From Hyperoodon ampullatus (taxonomy: Eukaryota; Chordata; Mammalia; Artiodactyla; Ziphiidae), in assembly GCA_949752795.1 (NCBI GenBank), contig OX457060.1:103986949-104050948 (forward strand): a DNA stretch of 64,000 bases, read 5' to 3'. Under the pieces are notes generated by a model. The model worked only from the letters and a program-made list of their open reading frames with translations. It was not told the origin of the DNA and searched no databases. Shown piece after piece: positions 23,644-35,107 of the stretch. Both the position numbers and the translations under genes were made by a program. Numbering within the stretch: the first letter of the stretch is position 1; every line of letters starts with the position of its first letter.

Positions 23644-23667
23644 ATATTTCTAGAAGACTAGAAATAT
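23644..23667. repeat. 10-bp perfect inverted repeat, 4-nt spacer
   Basis: ATATTTCTAG, spacer AAGA, then CTAGAAATAT. It could form a small hairpin, but a repeat of this length is expected about once by chance in a window this size. Confidence 0.9.
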
Positions 23668-24363
23668 CAGGTTGCCAAATGTAAGAAACTCTGTGGTCAT
23701 TTTGCTCATCTCCTGGTAGGGAGCTTGCCATCTTTCCAGAGAGTGAAAGGATGCAAGGGTGATTGGGTCACTTACTTACTCTTTACCATGGTATCCTAGG
23801 CCCCTTCACCAGACATGCAGTTTTCTAGCATCCTTGGAGTAAAGTTCAAGTTAATGAGTTAGAAGACTCTTGGAAGGGTTAGAAAAACTTTTGTTGAGTG
23901 TAGGAAAGTGAGCCTATAAGAAAAGCTGTGGAAGCAGGCTTGACTCAATGTCCCTGAGTTGAACTTCATTCCTCAGTGATACTGCAAATTGTGGAGTCCT
24001 AAGGATTCCACTGAAACCTTCACTGAGAATATCCATTTCTGTGTGTTTCATATAGAAGGAAGAGAAGCTGTGATAAAAAAAGAAAAAAAAATTAGTGATT
24101 GTGCTTTTCTCAGTAGCAGAAATGGTAACAGTAATCTTCCCTTGTCACTTTCATGTTGGTCAAGTGTTAATATCACCCTTCATTTTCTTCTTGCTGTCCC
24201 CCCAGTGACTGAAAATTCAACATATTCAAACCCAAGCTCAAGCTTTTCTCTCGTGAAATTTCCCCTCAGACTTACCTTGGCATTGTTTTCCTGTTTTCTC
24301 AGGTTTGGAACTTAGAAATCTTTAATTGTCATCTTCACTCTTGTCCAATCTTTCATGGCTGAT

Positions 24364-24848
24364 CATTTCTTTATTTTATTTTATTTTATTATTTATTTTT
24401 TATTATGTACAGTTAAACATATTATTATTTTTAAAAATTTTAAATTTATTTTTGGCTGCATTTGGTGTTCATTGCTGCATGCGGGCTTTCCGTAATTGCG
24501 GTGAGCGGGGGCTACTTTTCATTGTGGTACGTGGGCTTCTCACTGTGGTGGCTTCTCTTGTTGCAGAGCATGGGCTCTAGGCATGCCGACTTCAGTAGTT
24601 GCAGCATGCAGGCTCAGTAGTTGCGGCACACGGGCCCTAGAGTGTGCAGACTTCAGTAGTTGTGGTGTGTGGGCTCACTAGTTCTGGTACGCAGGCTCTA
24701 GTGTGTGAGGGCTTCAGTAGTTGTGGTGCATGGGCTTAGTTGCTCCGCAGCACGTGGGATCCTCCCAGACCAGGGATCAAACCCGTGTCCCCTGAACTGG
24801 CAGGTGGATTCCTAACCACTGTGCCACCAGGGAAGTCCCCATTTCTTT
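24364..24848 (-). mobile_element. CHR-2-type SINE with expanded internal modules
   Basis: Antisense SINE whose body runs from GGCTGCATTTGGTGTTCATT (24452) to CCACTGTGCCACCAGGGAAG (about 24838), about 90 bp longer than the copy at 5747-6067. The extra length comes from more C(A/T)CAGTAGTTG-type modules: five here versus two there. A possible 9-bp duplication, CATTTCTTT, flanks it at 24364-24372 and 24840-24848, with a long TTTTA-rich tail inside. The duplication is short, so the left limit is uncertain. Confidence 0.85.
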
Positions 24849-27800
24849 CTTTATAATGTTTCTCAGATCCTGATTATTGCCAGTGATATGAATTTACTCA
24901 GGGTGTTCCTCCAAATGTGGTTATCTGCCCCCTTCTTCTCTATCCAATTCTTTTAAGAACAAAAGTAAGTCTCTTGTCTTAGAGCAGTGTCTACTCCTCA
25001 CTTTAATGCTCAGGCCTCTCTCCTTTTCTCATGTGTGCTTAGTAATTATTATATTTCTTGTGGGAAATGTGAGGTTTACTAAAACGTATTATTTTCTATA
25101 CATCTGTCCTATGCTTATTGAATCCTATAAGCTGCAAAAATTACTATGCTTTCTTTCTTTCCTCAATGACTGTGTTTTATCCTTGAGTATCTCTTTAAAT
25201 GTATATTAAAGTGCTGGGTTCATAATACATTCTCATTACCTGTTGAATTTAAACAAAAAAGCAATAATTTGGTTGTATAATGCAGGGTAAGAGGTGTAGT
25301 TGACAGTTCAATGAGCAAGAGGAAGGGACTATAGCCATACGTCTCAAACTTTTTCTCGAAGTCCTCCTTGAAGCTGAGGAGAGTGGTGAGTGTCCCAGGT
25401 GGCAGAAGTGTAGCCTGAAGCATCTGTATCAAATATGTTTGACGTCTCCTGTTTAATCCTACAAATTCTGGGGACTTATCCTTATCTCCATGATATCAGT
25501 GTTTGTTTTAATATAAAAACAATGTTTTAAATTATATACTAGTTTAATAATTTCTTTTCTGACTCTGTGCCTCCCAAATCTTCCAACAAAATTGATGATC
25601 CAGGAAGATTTGCCTGATTAGTGGCATTTCTCATCCTTTCAAAGATATCTTAGTTTGAGCTGTTAATGAGGCCAGCACTATGCAGGAAATGCATAGCATA
25701 TCAATGGCTATTAAACAATAGTGGGGAATTATCACTTACAGAGGTTTGTATATATTTTCACTGACTGAAATTGTGACTATAGTAGCAGAGATTTAAAATT
25801 GAAAACCTTTGTTTGGCTCATAATAATTCATGTTTCATTTATATACTATGCGCTCAAATATAATTACCATTTCCGTATATATCTTTAAAATATAAGATCT
25901 AATTAAAGTATGTTTTCTATAAGAGTTTAGTTTTACTTCTGAAGAGATCTATGTGAATGTAATGATTGAATAAAACATTTCTTAACCATTTAAAAAATGA
26001 AACAAAAAACTTGCTTTGCAAGTTTAGGACAGAAGTAGTATTAGAACTGAGTATTGATATCAAAACTGACTTTTACAAATAATATACATATAATATGGTA
26101 AAATGCTTCAATTTTATGCATTTAAAATATTTAATATTTGCATTTAATTATACACAATATCATTAATATTGTAATATAATTATTATTTATAATTATGTTA
26201 AAATTGAATTAAAATAATTATAAAATTATATAATTAAATAAATATCATTAACATTATACAAAATTAATATTATGTTTAAATCTCATTAAACCTTTTTTAT
26301 TTGCAAATATGATTGCAGTTATTTTAGTTATGGCACAACTACAAATAAAATGAAACATTACTGAAAAATTAAATAAATTAAAATGAATATAACAAAATGC
26401 ACCATTAAAAATATCACCAGCATTACTCACTTGGGAATTTCATATTAATAAAATGTGTTATCGTAAAATAATTGAAATAACTTAAATGTGATACTCGTTT
26501 ATTGTAGACTAGTTTATTAGACTGGTAAAGTCTTTGAAAATTTTTGTTTTAGTACTAACAAATTACCCCAATGTCTTCCCTCAAATTCCGTTTGAGTATA
26601 CTCTTCTTGGTAAATATTTTCTATTTCTATTTCTACATTTAAGGTTATGTGAAAATATATTAGATTTTCAAATTTTTCAGCTATAAAAATTATGTTCAAA
26701 TACATCAATTGTAAGTGGTTCCAACATTCCATAGCTCTACAGTGTTATTTGCATCTTTTCAGATAGAGAGACTGATGCTGAAAAGGTGTAAATGAGACTC
26801 ATTATTTCAATTTCTGAAAAGTAGACAAACATGGACTTTGATGCTGTTTGGAAGCCTCTAATCTTGCTCTTCACACCAAGGGCTTTCAGTTAATAGCCTG
26901 TTAAAGTTACATTAATTCACTGGGATTACTAGTTTTCTCAGGAGTATTTACTTCAAGTAATCAGTGCTTAAAGCTATACTTAACAACATTTTCATTTCAG
27001 TCATAATTTTTGGGATTCTGGGAGGAAAGTATGGCATTATAGCAGTTACCTTTATAATCTGACCATGAAGATACCTGCCTGCTCCACTCACAATTTCACA
27101 CTTGGATTATTTTATTTATAGAGTGCCTCCTTTGAATAAGGATTTGTAGTAGCTTAATGTTTTTTCCCCAATACCTAAAATATTCTTAAAACTAAAATCC
27201 GAAAATTTTGGAAGTAATAGTTTGCAATATTTCTTATTCTTTGTATGCATTAGTTCTTTGATCTTTTTCCCAAGTTACCTCTTTGCGATTGACAAAAACT
27301 TTTGTAGTATAAAAGTTTTCTGAAGATTTACATTGTTTTTCTAAAATCAAAGTATTTAAATACATCTTATTTAAATACATATATTAAACAATTTATATTT
27401 AAAATACCTTGGAAATTAAACAGGTTAAGACAATTCATCCTCCACCAGCCAATCAATAACACTTATTGAGCTTCTGTCTGGGTTAGAACTGTAGTGATTC
27501 CTCATTTGATTTAGGACAGGGTCTCTACTTGATCAAATGTTACAAGAACACTTCAGGATGGTTGCAGGGCATTTGTCTTTCAAGACTGTTAAACTAGCAA
27601 ACAAGAAGCCCACTTAGGGGGAAAAAACCTCTATTTTTAATCATTATTTTATATGAAAAATTATTGTTATGCCTAAGAACCTGGTGTACTCATAGTGATA
27701 TTTTTCAATTATAAGAATTTTTCAATGTGTGAAAATTATAAAGCTGAGAGAATGAGAAATTAGAAGGTGCTTAAGATCTCTATTTGTTTTTCCCCAAAAC

Positions 27801-27973
27801 TTCCTCCCATACTAGGCTGTTTCTAACTTCAGTTGACTGTAAATATAAAGTTTGTAACTATACATAGTAAAACTGATACCATAAGGTTTTATATATTTTA
27901 TGGTAAATAGTGTAGTCAGTTTTCCTTACAAACTCGGTGATTTCATGGTTTACAATTTCTTCTTAATATAAGG
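24849..27973. other. No gene recognised; contains AT-rich island
   Basis: Apart from the AT-rich island at 26090-26300, nothing stands out. Short frames at 25006-25432 and 26517-26732 have no domain. Confidence 0.4.
26090..26300. repeat. AT-rich island
   Basis: About 200 bp that is mostly A/T, with repeated AATATTAAT, AATTATA and TTAAATAA words and short palindromes (for example TAATATTA). Low complexity; no transposon landmarks. Confidence 0.7.
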
Positions 27974-28147
27974 CAGTTGTTCTCAACCTTGGCTGCATAT
28001 TAGAATCACCCGGGGAGCTGTTAAAACACACTGATTCCCTAGCCATCATAGATGTTCTTTCTTAATTGGATTAAGGAGGAGCCCTGGCATCTGTATATAA
28101 TAAAGCTCACAGGTTGATTTAATACACAATTAGGATTGAGAACCACT
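27974..28147 (+). mobile_element. MER5-type hAT DNA transposon relic
   Basis: GTTGTTCTCAACCTTGGCTG, then ATTAGAATCACCCGGGGAGC, and a terminal AGGATTGAGAACCACTG. The near-complementary ends (GTTCTCAA / TTGAGAAC) are typical of MER5. No coding capacity. Confidence 0.75.
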
Positions 28148-29225
28148 GGTGGGGGAAGGGGGTTTTATTTGAATTATCTGGAACAATCCCATCACTGGTT
28201 ATAGTACTCTATCCTATGTGCATAGTGACTCAGCATATATTTTGAAAAAGCTCTCCCACTAATTCTAATCTTGCAATAGACCCCAGTGTGAAAAATAAGT
28301 TCCTTCATATGCTTAATTCTGCTGTGCATTTGCAGCTCTTTGGAAAAATAATTTTGGCGGGAGTTTGGTTTATTAAGCCACATAAAGATTGTCAGTGTCA
28401 GCAAATCATCTCTGCATTTCATGGCATATTAACACTCTAGTTTGATTTGTTATTACAGTTACAGCTGAGATCAGGAACATTTGGGATCAGACCACAGGAC
28501 ACATGTTTTGATGGAGAAAATAGGACAAACTTAGAGGGTTTATAACAGTGCTGGAGCCCTGTCACCAATGTAGATGAGTTGCTTGGAAGAGCCATCATCA
28601 TAATTGTATCCAGAGTGAATCCTGTGTCTATTTTTTCATAAGCATCTCAAAACTTTATTTAGAAAGCTCTTCCTGTTGGGTCACTAAATACTCTGAGACC
28701 TTTGCAACTTCTTATGGCCAAGCTCAATCACTTTGGATCATTCAACTTTTCTTACTGTTTCTATCACTATCTGATTAATCTGAACTTTTTTCCATGATAA
28801 ATTGCAATAATAAAGAAATTTGGAGAAGAAAGTTTACTTCTTTTTCATATTGAATTCAGCACTTGTGTACAGATGAGAACATGTATGGTTAATTTTGTGT
28901 GTCAGCTTATCTGGGCCATGGTGTCCAGATATTTAGGCAAACATTATTCTGTGTGCTCCTGTGAGGGTGTTTTGGGGATATTATCATTTGAATTGGTGGA
29001 CTTTGATCAAACAGATTATCCTCCAAAATGTGGGTGAGTGTCAACCAATCAGTTGAAGGCTTTTTATAGAACAAAGGCTGACTTCCACCAAGTAAGAAAG
29101 GATTCTGCCAGCAGATTGTCTTTGGACTCAAACTGCAATACTTCCCTAGGTCTCCAGCCTGCCAGCCTACCCTACAGATTTTGTACTCACCAAGCCTGCA
29201 CAATGGTGTGAGCCAATTCCTTAAA

Positions 29226-29290
29226 ATCTCTCTCTCTCTCTCTCCCCCCCTTCATACACACACACACATATGTGTGTATATATATATATT
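29226..29290. repeat. Compound microsatellite (TC)n, C-run, (CA)n, (TG/TA)n
   Basis: About eight TC units, then CCCCCCC, then CACACACACACATATGTGTG, then TATATATATATT. It lies at the 3' part of the old repeat above and forms the left flank of a SINE. Confidence 0.95.
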
Positions 29291-29498
29291 CTTTTTTTTT
29301 TTTTTTGCGGTACGCGGGCCTCTCACTGTTCTGGCCTCTCCCGTTGCAGAGCACAGGCTCTGGACGTACAGGCTCAGCGGCCATGGCTCACGGGTCCAGC
29401 CACTCCAAGGCATGTGGGATCTTCCCAGACCGGGGCACGAACCCGTGTCCCCTGCATCGGCAGGCAGACTCTCAACCACTGCGCCACCAGGGAAGCCC
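29291..29498 (-). mobile_element. Young CHR-type SINE in a microsatellite
   Basis: Antisense element: T15, GCGGTACGCGGGCCTCTCAC, ending GCGCCACCAGGGAAGCCC. The B box is intact as reverse complement of GGCACGAACCCG, and the A box in ACTGCGCCACC. Flanking CA/TA repeats on both sides hide the exact target duplication. Frames of 90-111 codons here are SINE translations. Confidence 0.92.
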
Positions 29499-29599
29499 AC
29501 ACACATATATTTTTGATTCTGTTTTTGTGGAGAACCCTGACTAATACAGGCCATACTTAAGTTGTGAATAGCATGGTCCTTACTATATGCTCATCTGCC

Positions 29600-29770
29600 A
29601 CAACTCCTGATCACTGGCCTAGCAACATGAGAATTCCATGGGAACTTGTTAGAAATGCAACCCTTGGGTCTTAGACCTACTGATTCAGAAACTCTATGGT
29701 GTGGCTAGCAATCTTTATTTTAATGAGTCCTCCCAATGATTCTGATGTACACTAAAGATTAAGAACAACC
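29600..29770 (+). mobile_element. MER5A-type hAT DNA transposon relic
   Basis: GGGAACTTGTTAGAAATGCA, GACCTACTGATTCAGAAACT and CAATGATTCTGATGTACACT are hallmark MER5A segments in sense. The first terminus is eroded. Confidence 0.75.
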
Positions 29771-29867
29771 ATCAGGGGCCATAGGGAACTTTAGGAATTA
29801 GCATTATCTACCTTTAACCTCACTCCGACTCTTTATTTAGAGGTGTCCCATCTAGGTAAGAAGAAGC

Positions 29868-30079
29868 ATAGTGGGAAGTAGCATAGCACAGGGAGATCAG
29901 CTCGGTGTTTTGTGACCACCTAGAGGGGTGGGATAGGGAGGGTGGGAGGGAGGGAGATGCAAGAGGGAGGAGATATGGGGATATATGTATCTGTATAGCT
30001 GATTTACTTTGTTATAAAGCAGAAACTAACACACCATTGTGAAGCAATTATACTCCAATAAAGATGTTAAAAAAAATCA
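29868..30079 (+). mobile_element. 5'-truncated L1, 3' UTR only
   Basis: AGCACAGGGAGATCAGCTCG, a GGGTGGGAGGGAGGGAGATG run, GTTATAAAGCAGAAACTAAC and CTCCAATAAAGATGTTAAAA mark the 3' UTR of the L1 lineage active in cetaceans and other artiodactyls, ending in a short poly-A. Only about 210 bp were inserted. It looks younger than its neighbours (few changes from the familiar form). Confidence 0.85.
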
Positions 30080-30083
30080 TAGA

Positions 30084-30235
30084 TCAGTGGTTCTTAAAGT
30101 TGACTGTACTTTAGAATAACCTAGGAAACTTTTGAAAATTCTAATGCCTAGTCTGTAGCCTATACCAGTTATGAGTATTTCTAAAAATTGCCCAGATGAT
30201 TCCAATGTGCAGTCAAGTTTAAAAACCAGTGGCAT
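30084..30235 (+). mobile_element. MER5-like hAT relic
   Basis: AGTGGTTCTTAAAGTTGACT at the left and CAAGTTTAAAAACCAGTGG at the right form the near-complementary ends; GCCCAGATGATTCCAATGTG is the conserved interior. Directly abuts the L1 3' end. Confidence 0.65.
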
Positions 30236-30344
30236 AAATAAAGAAGCTACACTTTCTGCTGGGAAGAGAGAACATAGTTATAGTGTCAAAACATCCTCTG
30301 AGTAACTGTAAATTATGAGATATAACAATATAACTAGTATATAT

Positions 30345-30535
30345 TTTTAAGAGTTTTACATACTCATATTAACTCATTTAATTCTCATAACAACATTACA
30401 ATTATCTTCCTTTTACAACTGAGGCACTTGAAGTGCAGATAGGTTAAGTAACTTGACCAAAGACACAGAAAGTAGCAGGACAGGAACTTGAACTCAGACA
30501 CTCTGGCTCCAGAGCTTTTGCTCTTTATTATTACC
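30345..30535 (-). mobile_element. MIR SINE
   Basis: Antisense MIR: TTAACTCATTTAATTCTCAT, CAACTGAGGCACTTGAAGTG, GGTTAAGTAACTTGACCAAA and CTCTGGCTCCAGAGC. Confidence 0.85.
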
Positions 30536-32286
30536 TTGCAAATATTAGTGAGTGTCATTGAATACATGTTTTTTCCAGCAGCTGGCTCATCACTTGAGGA
30601 ATGCTGGCATTTGCCATCTTTGCTAATTTGCCTCAGTGATCTACACAGGTATTAAAAGACATTTCTAACTAAAGGCCAGAATAAAAGTCACCACTCCTCA
30701 AGCACAGGAACAAAAATAGACTCCTGGAAGACATCTCAAACTAGAAAAAAATCTGAATGACATAAAAAGTTTTTTGTATTTATCCCAGAGGAACAAAATG
30801 AGCAGGTTCTGGTGGGTGACAAGGAATTGTCTTCTGATTCATGTTATTAGTCTGGCACTGGCCTAGTCTCTTCATTAATGGAGCAGTGTAGTATCATCAG
30901 TGATGTATTTGTGTAGAGAAAAATACACCCACAGTTCAGAAAGGTTTTAAATCAATTGTTGCATGCCCTCATTCACGACTAGTGTTGTGTGTGATACAAA
31001 GAAAAATACTGCATTTGCATTATATGCCTGTTAATTGTTGGGACTTTCTAAATATAATATCCATTGAATCTATTTAATGTTCACCATGTTAGTTAAGTCT
31101 GGAACTTTTTCCATTTTATTTATCATTTCACACATAATTAAATTTAGGGTCTGGCCATAGCCATTGGTTACAGTATCATTTACAGATGTCTCTATGACAG
31201 GTTTTTAATTCAACTTGCCAGTATCAGGGTCTGATTTTGGGGTAGGAAGTAAAAAAAAAAAAAATCAAAGGAATAGTTGAAGAACAGCTACAGTGACTTC
31301 TTTGTGGACTTCAAACATCAATCTGATTGCTTTTTGAGTTACCACAATCTTTGGGTTACCTGAGAATTTTAATACAGCAGTGATTGTTTGATTCCACAAT
31401 ATGGATTTGTCTTAAACATAATTGCAGGCTGTCTGTGTTGCTGGGTGGTAAAAATGTGCTGAGTAATTCCTTTTCTGTGAAAGGAAAACTCACAGTCATG
31501 AAGCTTGGTGCATATCTAGTGATTTAGTCACAAGCTCAGAGAGAATAATGACTCTTTTTCTCAGTTTAGAGATGCACTTGGTTCTTATTAATGTTATGAG
31601 CGTAAAACTTACACTTTACAACATTCTTTAAGCACTTCAGAAGCCTTTGTTATGTTTTGTTCTGTTTTTATTATATTAAAGTTAGAGAGCTTTTGAAGAA
31701 ATTGATTGGTTTACTTTGAAAATGTATCATTTCTTCAGTGACCATTAAGCAGATGTAGAAATCTATTCTTGGCAATCACATCACAAGAATTTCTATGAAA
31801 AAATCTATACTGGAGAAACAACTGGCCTATTTCCTGTTAATTGTAAAATTATTGGTTGCAGAATAAAGAATAGCATCAGTGAGGTGATTTTTTTCCTTAA
31901 TAAAGCTCGAACTTCATCTGCTGTTATTTGCTGACCAGTAAAAATCTTTAAGTTATTGTTTTTGTTGTAAACTCTGTGGAACAGGGCCTTTAAAAGTATG
32001 AAATATAAAAACAATATAAAAAGTATAAAACTTCACCTCAAATAATAGGAATCTAAGGGGGTACAATATATTCAAAGTAAATTCACTTTCACAATTCATT
32101 TAACTGCAATTGTTCTGTTAAACCTAACACATTTCCCCTTAAATAGGAATATATAATACCAGATAAGAGAGCACCTACTTATTTTCTATTAGCTGTTACT
32201 TAATTTAAAAGTTTATAAAAGAAAAGGATATATATTAATCCATTAATAAAATGATTCTTTTATATTTGTGTGTGTGTGTGTGTCTG

Positions 32287-32322
<36 letters not shown>

Positions 32323-33183
32323 GGTTAGTTTTTAATTGTGGTAATTTAACCATGCATATCTTTCCATAAAAAGTTAGGTCATGGTAAAGATAGAACTGTA
32401 CACACTTACCACTGTGTGGGAATGGACACTGGCTCTCAAACCTCTCTCATTTCTTTGTCTTGATTACTGTTTAGCAGAAACTGACACATAAAATGATGCT
32501 CCTGCAATGGTAGCCTAAACCTTCTTACCGATTAAGATAGTTATTTAGTTCTTAGGAAAGGGAAGATGTATGTGTATCATGAGGAACTGCTTTCATTTTC
32601 TAAAGGTTAACCTAAGAAATTCATTCCCACATCTATGTCACTTTTACTTACTCCAAGTCAGGAAAATGGAAGAGGTCATGGCAGGTATAATTAAGTAAAA
32701 TAATGTATATAAAAGTATACTGTAAACAGCAACACGATTTTAACATTTGAGGTATATTTTAGTCCAACCCGCCAAAACCCACAACAAATACCTCTGACAA
32801 AGCAAGTAATCCATCTGAAGGGACTAGAATATTAATATAATCTTTCAGCAATGGTTTGAGACAGTAGAGAACTTTGAAAGGAGATGATGAATTTCCTAAA
32901 GAAAATCTCAGCAAATATATTATTTATACTGCTTCATCATATTTCTCTCATCTCTTCCTTGTCTTTTTTCCTTATGTATTAGCATTTTTGTATGACATTG
33001 TCCAAATTAGTCTTCTGAAAACATCAGCTCCTAAAGATTAATAAATTAAAAAAAAATTCAAATATAGTTTGAATTAAACTGCATTGTCCTTGTAACAGTA
33101 GCGTTTTTAGTATACTAGAACAGACACCTGAGATGCATAAGCTTTAAAAATAAAAGTAAAGGACAAATATTGAGCACAAAGGA
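30536..33183. other. No gene recognised; one microsatellite
   Basis: Unassigned AT-rich DNA apart from the (TG)n(AG)n at 32266-32323. A 69-codon minus-strand frame at 31805-32014 has no domain. Confidence 0.4.
32266..32323. repeat. Compound microsatellite (TG)n(AG)n
   Basis: About nine TG units, TCTG, then an AG run of about 20 units interrupted once (AAAG). Long uninterrupted arrays like this are usually length-polymorphic. Confidence 0.97.
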
Positions 33184-33385
33184 GCAGATTAGTGTCCCGG
33201 TTAAGAGCCATTATGCCTCTGTTCAAATCCCAGCTCTTCTACTTATTAATGCGTGACATTTGGCAATTCTCTTCTATGTGCCTCAGTTTCTTCCCCTGTA
33301 AAATGGGACTAATAATGTATTTACCTCACACAGTGGTTGTGAAGATTAAATAAGTTGACATGTAAAATGTGCAAGCCTTAGCTCT
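33184..33385 (+). mobile_element. MIR SINE
   Basis: GGTTAAGAGCCATTATGCCT, TCAAATCCCAGCTCTTCTAC, GCCTCAGTTTCTTCCCCTGT and GGTTGTGAAGATTAAATAAG give nearly the full MIR in sense. Confidence 0.9.
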
Positions 33386-34359
33386 TTTTAAAGCAAAATG
33401 AATTTAAAAATCACTTTAAATTGATGTGTATAAATCTGGGCAAAAAGGTAGAAGGGAAGTTATAAGATTTTATGTTGTAGTCAGGGAGAAGAGGGTGCCA
33501 GCTTCTTTCTATTAACTATGGAAATCTTCAGGGAGGAAGGAGGAACGCTGGGAAGGTTGATATTGTGGGCTGCTGTGAGTTTACAAGAGAGTAGAAAAGA
33601 GAGCTAGGCATTGAAAGCTAGAGATAGATCAGTGTGAATTTAAATGACAGAAAAGGTGTGAGTTTTAATCAGAAATGTTATGAGAAATCATTTTAAGAGC
33701 ATGGATTGAGTCATGCTGCAAAAAAGAGACAACTATGGCTTTGGTAGTGAGAAGAAGTTTTGTATATAGAAGTTACAAGGGTAGAGTGTGTGTGTAGAAA
33801 TAATAGAATTTATAATAGATTATATTACACTCAGAATAATAGAAATAGTAGAATTTATCATGTATATATATGTATGTGGATAGATAGATAGATAGAGGAC
33901 AGTTATTTATCACACTTTAAGGTTAATTTACTTGGAAGTGACTTTTTTGATAACTCCCGTTTCTTAGACTTCATAGAAGAAAAGACCCAAATGGATTAAG
34001 TTTAGGTAGGATGTGACTATAGGGAAACTCCTACTCTGCGTGTGCAGATCAGCCTAGACAAAAGTTTTCATGGCATCTTTCCATACATTTGTTGTTGGTG
34101 GTGGTGAATAAGTTTACCTGAAAACAAGTTATAATACCTAATCAATGTGAAATAATTTCATAAATTATAAAACAAGATCCCTCTCTAGTTTTACTGGGTA
34201 ATAAATATACTAATTGAATCATAACTTATTTTGTATCAAATGTCAGTTGATATTAAGCATGGCAAGACCATATAACTGTCAAAATTTAACAAAGTCATAA
34301 ACTTGAGGCTACTTTTAAAGGCTGATCCATAGATCCAGCTGTATTCCTGGATCTCCATT
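33386..34359. other. No gene; possibly old repeat material
   Basis: Around 33480-33720, phrases such as GGGAGGAAGGAGGAACGCTG and TCATTTTAAGAGCATGGATT look like eroded dispersed repeat, family unknown. The tetranucleotide repeat at 33861-33897 lies here. Confidence 0.35.
33861..33897. repeat. (TA)n/(GATA)n microsatellite
   Basis: TGTATATATATGTATGTGGA followed by four to five GATA units. Short. Confidence 0.9.
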
Positions 34360-35107
34360 TTATTGGCATTTTATGGTAGTTTCAGGAGTGTGGAGGCAAG
34401 TGTAAGTAAAATATAACTTTTCCATTTTTCTAAGTTGCTTCGGATGAATACATCGGAGAGCCTTATCAAACTGTACACAGAACTTTAATAGGTGGGAAAT
34501 GAGAGTATCCTTGTTGTAGAGAGACGTTAGCACTTGGGGAAGAATTATTTCATAACCATCATCTATATCCAAAGCATAACTGTATAACATATGGGCAACC
34601 ACCTCTGTATTGTGTGGGGTGGGGCAGGAAGGAAGTGAACAAAAGGGGAAGATGTGAGCAGTACACACAAGTCCCAGAGAACATCACTTAACAGGATGTA
34701 AAAAACCATGTTCTAAGAGAAGTGGGGTCAAATTTTACCAGATTTTGACCAGCATAACTATTCAAGGTGAGTCTCGTTCAAGGTATTAGGATGGTTTGCT
34801 CATCCGGTGAAGATCAGATTGGCAGCAATCAGAAATCCCAGGCTGGAGTTCTGCTTAAGACTATTCATCTTCCTCTCTTCCTCCCATCCATCTTTGAACT
34901 CTGGGAAGAAATTCTGGGACCTTGAGATCCAGATGAAACATTGGTAGCACACTGTTGGTAGCGCTGAAAGATAGATGAGATGGCTGCTGTGTGATGGTAG
35001 TGAGTAGTAGGGCTCTTACCTTCAAGCATAGGGCAGGAATTGCATGAGCAGAATAGACCATCTCCAGGTTTTGTTTGCCACCATTGAGCAAACTGATAAA
35101 TTCCCAT
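34360..35107 (-). pseudogene. Weak coding-like segment, unidentified
   Basis: The minus strand has an open frame at 34360-34668 (102 codons) and two overlapping ones at 34861-35107 (76 and 80 codons). Parts read like ordinary protein, for example LLKFCVQFDKALRCIHPKQL and ALDIDDGYEIILPQ, rather than repeat translation, and I recognise no transposon there. Stops and frame changes separate the pieces. I see no poly-A tail or flanking duplication to prove a processed copy, and I cannot name a parent gene. It may be chance. Confidence 0.2.

Larger units (their letters stand above)
28884..29548 (+). mobile_element. Old repeat (LTR-like), split by a microsatellite and a SINE
   Basis: Begins TGGTTAATTTTGTGTGTCAG, continues CATTATTCTGTGTGCTCCTG, CAACCAATCAGTTGAAGGC and CTACAGATTTTGTACTCACC, and ends GAGAACCCTGACTAATACAG beyond the SINE at 29291-29498. 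A related copy lies inverted at 58508-58930. I recognise it as a common mammalian dispersed repeat but am not certain of the family name. The frame at 28907-29203 is repeat sequence. Confidence 0.6.

Noticed and set aside
24452..24838. Regularly spaced CAGTAGTTG words, considered as a CRISPR-like array
   Set aside because: These are internal modules of a CHR SINE in a mammalian genome; spacing is irregular and the 'spacers' are related to each other.
29181..29560. Overlapping 90-111 codon frames rich in G, S, P and R, with near-identical versions at 13090-13437, 41427-41762, 46137-46537 and 50402-50777
   Set aside because: All are translations of the antisense young CHR SINE; they share the same residues because the SINE copies are alike.
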